From the NCBI GenBank assembly GCA_026004875.1, contig BPJZ01000022.1, forward strand, positions 1-48,117: a DNA stretch of 48,117 nucleotides, read 5' to 3'. A program made the translations under genes and the position numbers. This DNA is from Candidatus Poribacteria bacterium. Lineage in GTDB: Bacteria; Poribacteria; WGA-4E; GCA-2687025. Positions within the stretch are counted from its first letter, which is position 1. The number at the start of each line of letters is the position of its first letter. The notes beneath the pieces are model-generated. The model was given only the letters and a program-made list of their open reading frames with translations, ran no database searches and was not told the origin of the DNA. Shown piece after piece: positions 34,637 through 42,472 of this stretch.

Positions 34637-34659
34637 GAGGGACTTAACCCTCAAAGTCC
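34637..34659. promoter_or_regulatory. Nested inverted repeats in the divergent promoter region
   Basis: GGACTTAACCCTCAAAGTCC (34640-34659) has 6-bp arms GGACTT/AAGTCC around eight bases, and an overlapping GAGGG/CCCTC pair (34637-34652). It lies 28-50 bases upstream of the reductase ATG, where a repressor such as an HxlR or MarR protein could bind. No regulator gene is nearby, so this is only a candidate. Confidence 0.35.
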
Positions 34660-34789
34660 AAGCCTCTCGATCTAACGCTACGGCGAGGGAGCAAAAAGGA
34701 GCAACTCTCTGAGCCCTGTGCCGTTTCTTCCGGATTGATTGCGGGGAACCTACGGCTGTGTCAGGATGAAGGACCGGAAGGGAGGAAGG

Positions 34790-36214
34790 ATGTACGACAC
34801 TCATTGGTCCCTCCGGGAGCGCCTGATCCGTTTGGGGGTCTGTCTGGTTAGTGCGCTGCTCTTTTGGGTCCTCCCGTCCCCGTCAGGGCTCCCAGTGGAG
34901 GCGTGGCGGGTCTTTGCCGTCTTCGTCGGGGTGATCTTAGGAATCCTCTTGCGCCCCTATCCGATGTCGGTGATGACCCTTTTAGGGTTAATTATGCTCG
35001 TGGTGCTGGGGGTGGTACCCCTCGACGAAGCGCTCAGCGGCTTTGCCGATTCGACCGTTTGGCTGGTGGTGGCGGCGTTCCTTTTTGCCGGTGCGATCGT
35101 CCGGACCGGGCTGGGGGAGCGGATCGCCCTGGCGCTGATCTCTCGGTTGGGGCGCTCGATGGTGGGGCTGGGCTATGCCATCGCCGTTTCAGAGTGGGTG
35201 CTTGGTCCGGTGATCCCTTCGAACACAGCGCGAGGGGGTGGGGTGCTGGCCCCGATCGTCCGTTCGATGGCCGAGGCGTTGGGGTCCTGGCCGGAGCGGG
35301 AGCCGGAGCGAGCTGGCCGTTATCTCATGCTGGTCGGCGCTCACTCGAACCTGATCGCGGCGGCCACCTTTCTGACCGGAATGGCGGCCAACCCGTTGGT
35401 CGTCCGGGCGGCCGCCGATGTGTTTGGGATTGAGTTTTCCTGGCCGCAGTGGTTTTTAGGAGCCGTTGTGCCCTCGCTGGCCGGGATGGCGGTGCTTCCC
35501 TGGATTCTCCGGACGCTTGTCCGCCCGACGCTTGAGGAGACCGCGCCGGCGCAGCAAGCGGCGCGAGCCCGACTGGCCGCGCTAGGGCCCTGGAGCTGGA
35601 GGCAACGGGCCGTTGCGGTGCTGTTCGCGCTCCTCATCCTCCTTTGGGCGACCAAGCCCCTTCACGGGCTGGGAACGACGACCGTCGCGCTGGTTGGGGT
35701 GGGGCTTCTTCTACTCCTCCGAATCGATTCCTGGGAGGGGATGCTCCAGACGCTGGGCGCCTGGGACGCCCTTGTTTGGCTGGGCGGGCTGCTCTCGCTG
35801 GCCGACCGGCTTCGGGAGTACGGTTTCATCGCTTGGTTCGTGGAGCGTGCCGCGACGGTGGTCCAAGGGTTTTCCCCGTTAATCGTCGCGCTAGCTCTGG
35901 GAATCATCTATTTTTACTCGATGTACGGGTTTTCAATGCTCACCGGACACATCTCGGCGATGGTCGGCGCCTTTTTCGCCGTCGCTCTGGCCGCCGGAGC
36001 GCCGCCGCTGCTGGTGGTGCCGCTGTTTGCATACCTTTCAAATCTCTGCGGCTGCCTGACCAACTACTCGACTGGCCCCGTGATCATCTACTACGGGTTT
36101 GGGTACGTCTCGGCGCCGCGATGGTTAAGCGTCGGGTTTCTGATCGGACTGGTGCATCTGATCGTCTGGGTCCCTCTGGGATTGGGCTGGTGGAAGGTGC
36201 TAGGATGGTGGTAG
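34790..36214 (+). CDS. DASS-family dicarboxylate (CitT-like) transporter
   Basis: 474 residues with about 12 membrane segments. The CitT/2-oxoglutarate-malate translocator signatures are present: VIPSNTARGGGVLAPIV, the S-N-T motif that binds Na+ and carboxylate, and NLCGCLTNYSTGPVIIYYGF with GYVSAPRW. Also SGFADSTVWLVVAAFLFAGA and AWDALVWLGGLLSLADRLRE. It likely takes up or exchanges di- or tricarboxylates. The ATG at 34790 follows GGGAGGAAGG; one at 34766 would add eight residues. Its stop overlaps the ribD start by ten bases, so the transporter heads the riboflavin run. Confidence 0.9.
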   Translation: MYDTHWSLRERLIRLGVCLVSALLFWVLPSPSGLPVEAWRVFAVFVGVILGILLRPYPMSVMTLLGLIMLVVLGVVPLDEALSGFADSTVWLVVAAFLFAGAIVRTGLGERIALALISRLGRSMVGLGYAIAVSEWVLGPVIPSNTARGGGVLAPIVRSMAEALGSWPEREPERAGRYLMLVGAHSNLIAAATFLTGMAANPLVVRAAADVFGIEFSWPQWFLGAVVPSLAGMAVLPWILRTLVRPTLEETAPAQQAARARLAALGPWSWRQRAVAVLFALLILLWATKPLHGLGTTTVALVGVGLLLLLRIDSWEGMLQTLGAWDALVWLGGLLSLADRLREYGFIAWFVERAATVVQGFSPLIVALALGIIYFYSMYGFSMLTGHISAMVGAFFAVALAAGAPPLLVVPLFAYLSNLCGCLTNYSTGPVIIYYGFGYVSAPRWLSVGFLIGLVHLIVWVPLGLGWWKVLGWW

Positions 36215-37350
36215 CTTCGGACCGATCGGGGGAGGATCGCCGTTGGATGGCTCGCGCGCTGGAGCTGGCCCGTCGCGGGCTTGGAGCAACCCGCCCGAAC
36301 CCGGCCGTCGGAGCCGTGGTCGTCCGAGACGGGGAACCGGTCGGGGAAGGGCACCATCCGGCGGCAGGACAACCACACGCGGAGATCTTCGCCTTAGAAC
36401 AGGCCGGAGAACGAGCGCGGGGCGCCACCCTTTATGTCACCTTGGAACCGTGTCATCACCACGGCCGAACCCCTCCGTGCACCGAGCGAATCTTACAGGC
36501 CGGAATCCGTCGAGTCGTAGCGGCTATGGAGGACCCGGACCCCCGCGTTCGAGGAGCAGGAATCCGGTTCCTCCGAGAACGCGGCCTAGAAGTGACCGTT
36601 GGAACGCTGGAGGAGGCAGCGCGCAAGCTGAACGCGCCCTATATCAAGCACCGGACAACCGGCCGGACGTACGTCACGCTGAAGATGGCGATGAGCTTGG
36701 ACGGAAAGGTCGCCACCCGACGAGGAGAGTCGCAGTGGATCACCGGTCCGACGGCCCGAAAGGAGGGGCATCGGCTCCGACAGGAGCACGACGCCATCCT
36801 AGTCGGCGTGGGGACCGTTCTCGCTGACGATCCGATGCTGACAGTACGCCACCCAGAGTTGGAGCGGCCTTTCCACCCGCTGCGCGTGGTCCTCGACACC
36901 TTCGCCCGAACGCCCCTCAGCGCGCAGCTGGTCCAGACCGCGCGAGAGTATCCGACGCTGGTCGTCGTCGGAGAGGGGGCGCCTCCGGAGCGGTGCGCCG
37001 CCTTGGAGGAGGCCGGCGTCCAGGTCTGGCGGCTCCCTGGGGAATCCAGCCGTACCACCGTCGCAGAGCGGGTCTCCGTCCCGGCGCTAGTCCAAAAGCT
37101 AGGCGAAGCAGGATTCCTCAGCTTGCTGGTCGAGGGGGGGCCAACGGTCCACTGGAGCTTCCTCCAGGCCGGAGAGGTGGACCGGGTAACCGCCTTTATC
37201 GCTCCGATGCTTCTGGGCGGCGAGACCCGATTCTCCGCCGTCGGTGGCTCCGGTTTCTCGCTGGACGCCGCGGTTCGATTTGTCGAATGGGAGGTGCAAA
37301 CGCTAGACTCAGGGGACCTGTTCGTTGACGCGTTCGTCCGGACCTACTGA
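36205..37350 (+). CDS. ribD: Bifunctional diaminohydroxyphosphoribosylaminopyrimidine deaminase/reductase RibD
   Basis: 381 residues; both domains complete. The deaminase has the zinc site PHAEIFALEQ and PCHHHGRTPPC. The reductase has YVTLKMAMSLDGKVATRRGE, SQWITGPTARKEGHRLR, DAILVGVGTVLADDPMLTVR, LLVEGGPTVHWSFL. It performs steps 2 and 3 of riboflavin synthesis. The ATG at 36205 overlaps the previous stop (36212-36214), which suggests coupled translation. No FMN riboswitch precedes it. Confidence 0.97.
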   Translation: MVVASDRSGEDRRWMARALELARRGLGATRPNPAVGAVVVRDGEPVGEGHHPAAGQPHAEIFALEQAGERARGATLYVTLEPCHHHGRTPPCTERILQAGIRRVVAAMEDPDPRVRGAGIRFLRERGLEVTVGTLEEAARKLNAPYIKHRTTGRTYVTLKMAMSLDGKVATRRGESQWITGPTARKEGHRLRQEHDAILVGVGTVLADDPMLTVRHPELERPFHPLRVVLDTFARTPLSAQLVQTAREYPTLVVVGEGAPPERCAALEEAGVQVWRLPGESSRTTVAERVSVPALVQKLGEAGFLSLLVEGGPTVHWSFLQAGEVDRVTAFIAPMLLGGETRFSAVGGSGFSLDAAVRFVEWEVQTLDSGDLFVDAFVRTY

Positions 37351-37401
37351 TCTTGCCCTATCATTATGGGGAGAGGCGGATCTCAGGAGGGCGGATCTAG
37401 C

Positions 37402-38055
37402 GTGTTCACGGGATTGATCGAGTCGGTGGGAACAGTGGCCCGCATCGAGCGGCGAGCCGGAGGAGCGCGCTTGACCGTTGCAGTCGCGTGGGCGGAGGAG
37501 CTTCGGCTTGGCGAAAGCGTCGCGGTCAACGGAGCCTGTTTGACGGTCGCCTGGCGAGGGTCCGGCCTCTGGGCCGCCGACCTTTCGGCTGAGACACTCC
37601 GCCGGACAACGCTCGGTCGGCTTCAGGTAGGCGACCGCCTGCACCTGGAACGGGCGCTGCGAGTGGGAGACCGCTTAGGAGGCCACCTCGTGCAGGGACA
37701 CGTTGACGAGGTGGGAATGATTCGGGAGCTCCGCCCTGAAGGCGCCGGGATGTGGATGGAGATTGCGGTCTCTCCCGAGAACCACCGCTACCTGGCGGAA
37801 AAGGGCTCTGTCGCGGTGGACGGCGTGAGCCTGACGGTGGCCGCCCTGACGCCGACCGGTTTCGGCGTGGCGCTGATCCCCCACACGCTGGAGCGAACCA
37901 CCTTCACGGAGCGACGGCCTGGAGAGCCGGTGAACTTGGAATACGACGTGCTGGCCAAGTATGTCGAGCGGATGTTGACCATCGGAGACCCCTCAACCGA
38001 CCGAGGGAGTGGGCTGAGCCTTGAGTTTCTCAAAGAACACGGATTTCTTTCATGA
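37402..38055 (+). CDS. ribE: Riboflavin synthase alpha subunit
   Basis: 217 residues from a GTG at 37402 ([14 protein letters not shown], the invariant N-terminus), with AGGAGGG about ten bases before. The two repeats of the trimer-forming fold are evident: [16 protein letters not shown] / [14 protein letters not shown] and VQGHVDEVG / [14 protein letters not shown] / [10 protein letters not shown]. It dismutates two lumazine molecules to riboflavin. Its TGA overlaps the ribBA ATG (ATGA at 38052). Confidence 0.96.
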   Translation: MFTGLIESVGTVARIERRAGGARLTVAVAWAEELRLGESVAVNGACLTVAWRGSGLWAADLSAETLRRTTLGRLQVGDRLHLERALRVGDRLGGHLVQGHVDEVGMIRELRPEGAGMWMEIAVSPENHRYLAEKGSVAVDGVSLTVAALTPTGFGVALIPHTLERTTFTERRPGEPVNLEYDVLAKYVERMLTIGDPSTDRGSGLSLEFLKEHGFLS

Positions 38056-39310
38056 ACGCACCGCTGGAGCAGGAAGAATACCGTCCCCAGTTCGATTCGA
38101 TTGAGGACGCCATCGAGGCGATCCGACGCGGGGAGATGGTCATCGTCGTGGACGACGCCGACCGCGAGAACGAAGGCGACCTGACGATGGCCGCCCAGTG
38201 CGTGACGCCGGAGGCGATCAACTTCATGGCCAAGTACGGGCGGGGGCTGATCTGCGTGCCGCAACGCTGGCGAGCGCCTCGAGCAGCTTGCGCATCCCGG
38301 ATGGTCCCGACAACGCAGTCCGTTCGGACCGCCTTCAGGTCTCGCGTCGACGCCCAACGGGATCACAACCGGCATCAGCGCCCACGACCGCGCCCACACG
38401 ATCCGCACGTCTGATCGACCCGCATGCCACCGCCGAGGACTTGTCGGCCCGGGCACGTCTTTCCGCTGCGCAGCAGCCGGGTGGGCGTGTCTGGTAGCGC
38501 GCCGGGCACACGGAGGCGGCGTGGACCTGGCCGGCTGGCGGGCCTGTATCCCGGCGGCGGTCATCTGCGAGATCATGAACGATGACGGGACGATGGCCCG
38601 GCTGCCCGAGCTGGAGGTTTGCGCCAAAGCACAACCTGAAGATCATCATCGAGTCCCGCTGATTCGCCTACCGCCGACGCGACGAGCGGCTGGTCGAGCG
38701 GTGTCGACGGTCACCTGCCGACCACGTACGGCGAGTTTCGTGCCTCACGCGTACCGACTCGAAGACTCGACACGAGCCGCACATTGGCGCTGGTGCTGGG
38801 GGAGGTGCCGGACGAGAACCGGTGCTGGTGCGGGTGCACTCGGAGTGCCTGACGGGGGATGTGTTTCGAGCTCGCGCGTGCGACTGCGGGGAGCAGCTGC
38901 ACCGGCCATGGCGAGATCAGCGCGGAGGGGCGCGGGCGTGCTGCTGTACATGCGCCAGGAGGGCCGGGGATCGGCCTGCTGAACAAGCTCCGGGCCTACC
39001 AGCTGCAAGACCAGGGGCTGGACACGGTCGAGGCGAACCGAGAGCTGGGCTTCTCCGCGGACCTGCGGCGACTATGGGATTGGGCGCGCAGATCCTTTAT
39101 GACCTAGGCGTTCGCCAGATTCGAATGATGACTAACAACCCCCGGAAGATTGCCGGCATCCAAGGGCATGGGCTGGAGGTGGTCGAGCGGGTTCCCATCC
39201 AAGTTCCAGCGCACAAGGAGAACGTCCGGTACCTTCGGACCAAGCGAACCAAACTGGGCCACCTCCTGGTGGACGACCTACTGAACCTGACCGATCAGGA
39301 GACGGAATAA
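38052..39310 (+). CDS. ribBA: RibBA (DHBP synthase/GTP cyclohydrolase II), heavily frame-disrupted
   Basis: Intact at both ends and broken within. 38052-38265 encodes the RibB start ([57 protein letters not shown]). From about 38266 to 39100 the expected motifs occur in changing frames every 30-100 bases: [60 protein letters not shown], then RibA's [20 protein letters not shown] zinc cysteines, [31 protein letters not shown], and from 39090 [20 protein letters not shown] to the end in one frame. At least ten frame changes are needed. Neighbours are intact and the motifs are conserved, so I favour local sequence error over a pseudogene. Confidence 0.85.
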
Positions 39311-39315
39311 GGCCT

Positions 39316-39792
39316 ATGGCGACCTATGAGGGCACCCTGGTTGGGACCGGGCTACGGATCGGAATTGTCGTTGCTCGGTTCAACGAGTTCATCACCTCCA
39401 AGCTGCTCGGCGGCGCCCTGGACGGGCTGACCCGACACGGCGTTCAGGAGTCGGACATCGACGTATACTGGGTTCCTGGGGCGTTTGAAATCCCCTTAGT
39501 GGCCGGCCGGGTCGCCCGTTCCGGTCGTTATGACGCGGTGATCTGCATTGCGGCGATCATTCGCGGCGGGACGCCTCACTTTGAGTACGTCGCGGGGGAG
39601 TCGGCCAAGGGCATCGCCCGGGTGGCCCAGGAGACCGGCGTCCCGACGATCTACGGTGTCCTGACGACCGACACGATCGAGCAGGCGATCGAGCGAGCCG
39701 GAACAAAGGCGGGAAACCGAGGGTTCGATGCCGCCCTGGCGGCAATTGAAATGGTCACGCTCCTGCGCCGGATGGAGGCTTCAACCTCGTGA
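39316..39792 (+). CDS. ribH: 6,7-dimethyl-8-ribityllumazine synthase
   Basis: 158 residues. Motifs: [60 protein letters not shown] with the catalytic His, [20 protein letters not shown], then [20 protein letters not shown]. It condenses the RibD product with the RibB product to lumazine, the RibE substrate. It begins 5 bases after the ribBA stop and ends in an overlap (GTGA) with nusB. Confidence 0.96.
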   Translation: MATYEGTLVGTGLRIGIVVARFNEFITSKLLGGALDGLTRHGVQESDIDVYWVPGAFEIPLVAGRVARSGRYDAVICIAAIIRGGTPHFEYVAGESAKGIARVAQETGVPTIYGVLTTDTIEQAIERAGTKAGNRGFDAALAAIEMVTLLRRMEASTS

Positions 39793-40433
39793 CGACGAAG
39801 GACCGACAACCGCTCTTGGAGGAGGAAGGCGCAACTCCTCCCGAAATGGGGGAGGAAGAGACGCTCTTAGCCCTTCGCCTAGAGGAAAGCGAAGGAGGGG
39901 AAGAGTTTTTAATTCCTCCTGGTCTCCGGCCGCGAACCGTCGCCCGGTGTATCGCCTTTTACAGCCTTTACCAGTTCAGCGTCACCTACGAGCCGGTCGA
40001 ACGGACGCTGCTCCAACTGTGGGAAACGGAGATCGGTGCCCAAACCGACGCCCTGATCCGGCGCTTCGCCGCCCAGTTGGCCCAATTAACAATCAAACAC
40101 CTTGACACGATCGATCGCCTTATAGAAAAATACGCTCGCAAGCGGGCGTTTCATCGGACACCGTTGGTAGACTTGGCCATCCTCCGGCTGGGCGCAGCGG
40201 AGATCCTCTACCTTTCCGACGTGCCGCCAGCGGCCACCATCAACGAGATGGTCGAGTTGGCCAAAATCTTTGGCACGGAGGAGTCGCCCGCGTTTGTAAA
40301 CGCCGTGCTCGATCGCATTCAGTGGCACCGCCATGAGGTGCCCGAGTCGGAAAAGGTTTCCAGCCAATGGTTCTCCGGGGCTTCCGAGGTCTCGTCCGAG
40401 CGCTCCTCCTCCTCGGCCTCTCAGGATTGCTGA
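39789..40433 (+). CDS. nusB: Transcription antitermination factor NusB with acidic N-terminal extension
   Basis: 214 residues from a GTG at 39789. About 48 acidic residues precede the NusB core: [94 protein letters not shown]. NusB with NusE binds boxA RNA for rRNA antitermination. ribH-nusB is a conserved pair. The Ser-rich last 20 residues overlap the next gene by 67 bases; either the overlap is genuine or a late indel has lengthened NusB. Confidence 0.88.
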   Translation: MTTKDRQPLLEEEGATPPEMGEEETLLALRLEESEGGEEFLIPPGLRPRTVARCIAFYSLYQFSVTYEPVERTLLQLWETEIGAQTDALIRRFAAQLAQLTIKHLDTIDRLIEKYARKRAFHRTPLVDLAILRLGAAEILYLSDVPPAATINEMVELAKIFGTEESPAFVNAVLDRIQWHRHEVPESEKVSSQWFSGASEVSSERSSSSASQDC

Positions 40434-42256
40434 CGGCCGTCCAGGCAGTCCAGCAAGAGGCCGTTCCTATCGCCGAATGGGGAGGCAAGGGCACCGAGCC
40501 GGGGGCCCTCTCGCCCCAGACCAGCTTTGCCGTCGATCGGTTCGGAAACCTCTACGTTGCCGATGCCGTCCTCCGCCGTGTCCAGAAGCTCGACCCTGCA
40601 GGCCGCGTCGTCTGGCAGATCGAAAACCAAGGGGAGCGGCTCATCAAGCCTCTGGGGGTGGCTGTGGACGCTCAAGGGGGTGTCTACGTTTTGGACCTGG
40701 GCTTCTTTCCGATCGGGAACGCCTCCGGGTGGAGGGCCTATTACTATGCCCATTGCGTTCGGGTGTTCGACCCCAATGGGATCTATCGGGAGACCTGGAG
40801 CTACCTTCCGCTGGAGGCATCCCGGCCTTGGCCCCAGGCCGGCCGTAAAGCGCTGGACGCTGAAGGCAACCCAACAATCCTGGTCCCGTACGGAGACCTG
40901 GAGCGGCCCGTTTCGATCGCCGCCTCACCGGAGGGAACCGTCTACATCCTGGACGAAGGCCTGCTGTTTCGCATCGAGCCTGACGGCACCGTCTCCGGTC
41001 CGCTGGTCGGGTATGGCGGCGGAAAGGCCGCCGGCCTGGACCGGCCCGCAAGCCTCGCCGTCTCGGACTCCGGAGAGCTGTACGTCGCCGACACCGGCAA
41101 CCACCGGATCGTTGTCCTCAGCCCGGAGGGGGAGCTCCTCCGGAGCTTCGGAACGCAGGGCTCGCGCGACGGGGAGCTGCTCCGCCCCGATTTGGTTCAA
41201 ATAGCCCTGGATGGAACCGTTTGGGTGGCCGACGAAGCGACCTATACGCGCGTCTTTGAGACGCCCCTTCCCAAGCGTCGGGACGACCCTTCGCCCCGTC
41301 CTCCGGAGTCCGTGTTGCCGCTGCGTTATCGGCTGAGCGAATCTCGACTGGTGACGATTCTGATGCGACGGGTGCAGCGGTTCTCTCCGGAAGGGGAGTG
41401 GCTTGGCAAGGTGCTGGTGCGCTTTCCGGTCGAGTCCTCTGAGGACTGGCGCTATCAGCTTCGAGCGATCGCACCAGACGGACGGCTTTTTTACCAGCAC
41501 CAACCGAGTCTGCGACTGCGCGTTTATCGTCCCGCCAGCGGCCCGCGCTGGTCGAGCGTGGTCAAGACGCTTCATCTCCGCGCCGACATCTCAACGCTGG
41601 ACCAGCAGATCGACAATCCCGACCTAGACGCCGCGCTGGGGATCGAAGCGGACTACCGCTCCCGGGGCGTTCTGTTCCGTGACAAGCAGCTGAGCTTCTT
41701 GGTCCCGCGGGGGACGGTGGGGGCCTCTGGGTACGGCCTCTTACGCCTCGCCTACGACTGGAACGAACGGGAACGATTGATCCTCCGCAGTGGACTTTAT
41801 GCCCTGGAGTCTCACAGCGAGCAGCTCTATTCGGTGGAGGCGGGGCTCGATCCAGAACGCTCCTTCCCCCAAGACGATCAAAGCCTGCTCTCGTATAACT
41901 CCGCCGAGCTACACTTGGAATGGGAACGAACCCTGAACCAGGACCCCTACCGATATCGCACCTTCACCGCCTTTGCGGGATTATCGCTTGGAAAGATCCG
42001 TTCTCTGGAAGAAGCGCTCGCCGCAAGTAACTTTCGAACTTTTCGCGTTGAGCAAACGTTTCTTGACTGGGAGGTGGGGTTCGAGTACGATCTCTCTCCA
42101 AGGCTCTACGCAACGATCTCGATCCTTCGGGGGCCAGCGCGAGGAGGGTTCGACGGATGGTGGACCTACGTGGACGAAACCGGCGCTCTCTTCGCACGGG
42201 GCTTCAACACGGGACGAGAGACCCGCGTCCTGTGGCTTCTAGAAGGGTATCTTTAA
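40367..42256 (+). CDS. Secreted NHL-repeat propeller protein with a beta-rich C-terminal domain
   Basis: 629 residues with a signal peptide ([19 protein letters not shown]). Residues about 40-320 form an NHL propeller: FAVDRFGNLYVADAVLRRVQ, LGVAVDAQGGVYVLDLG, VSIAASPEGTVYILDEGLL, PASLAVSDSGELYVADTGNH. Residues about 410-629 are alternating polar/aromatic strands joined by short turns (GYGLLRLAYDWNERERLILR, LHLEWERTLNQDPYRYRTFT, VGFEYDLSPRLYATISILRG), which could be an outer-membrane barrel or beta-sandwich; the last residue is Leu, not Phe. Possibly GGAAAAGG acts as ribosome site. It overlaps nusB and ends the run. Confidence 0.75.
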   Translation: MVLRGFRGLVRALLLLGLSGLLTAVQAVQQEAVPIAEWGGKGTEPGALSPQTSFAVDRFGNLYVADAVLRRVQKLDPAGRVVWQIENQGERLIKPLGVAVDAQGGVYVLDLGFFPIGNASGWRAYYYAHCVRVFDPNGIYRETWSYLPLEASRPWPQAGRKALDAEGNPTILVPYGDLERPVSIAASPEGTVYILDEGLLFRIEPDGTVSGPLVGYGGGKAAGLDRPASLAVSDSGELYVADTGNHRIVVLSPEGELLRSFGTQGSRDGELLRPDLVQIALDGTVWVADEATYTRVFETPLPKRRDDPSPRPPESVLPLRYRLSESRLVTILMRRVQRFSPEGEWLGKVLVRFPVESSEDWRYQLRAIAPDGRLFYQHQPSLRLRVYRPASGPRWSSVVKTLHLRADISTLDQQIDNPDLDAALGIEADYRSRGVLFRDKQLSFLVPRGTVGASGYGLLRLAYDWNERERLILRSGLYALESHSEQLYSVEAGLDPERSFPQDDQSLLSYNSAELHLEWERTLNQDPYRYRTFTAFAGLSLGKIRSLEEALAASNFRTFRVEQTFLDWEVGFEYDLSPRLYATISILRGPARGGFDGWWTYVDETGALFARGFNTGRETRVLWLLEGYL

Positions 42257-42438
42257 AAACGGACGCGGACCTGCCCAAACGATCTCTAGGTCAAGAAAGG
42301 GGCGCTCTTCTCGCCAGAAACGAGCTTCCCAATGGGGGGATGTTCTCAACTTTAAGCACGAAGTCACCGTTTCAACCTCTCTTTCAATCTCTAACGCTCA
42401 ACGCTTTTTTGTCTGTCGTCGACCAAATTCCGACTCCG

Positions 42439-42460
42439 AAACTCGCTGAAAACTCGCTGA
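42439..42460 (+). repeat. 11-bp perfect tandem repeat before the giant gene
   Basis: AAACTCGCTGA occurs twice without a gap (42439-42449, 42450-42460), ending immediately before the ribosome site AAAGG of the gene at 42473. Two identical 11-bp units place equal faces of the helix about one turn apart, as a direct-repeat binding site for a response regulator would. No promoter could be assigned in 42257-42438. Confidence 0.5.
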
Positions 42461-42472
42461 AAGGCATCCGCC

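Noticed and set aside
34610..36204. FMN riboswitch upstream of the riboflavin genes
   Set aside because: None of the conserved RFN blocks was found before the transporter gene, and ribD itself starts inside that gene.
35644..36204. Longer N-terminus of RibD
   Set aside because: This part is another frame of the DASS transporter; RibD family sequence begins only after the ATG at 36205.
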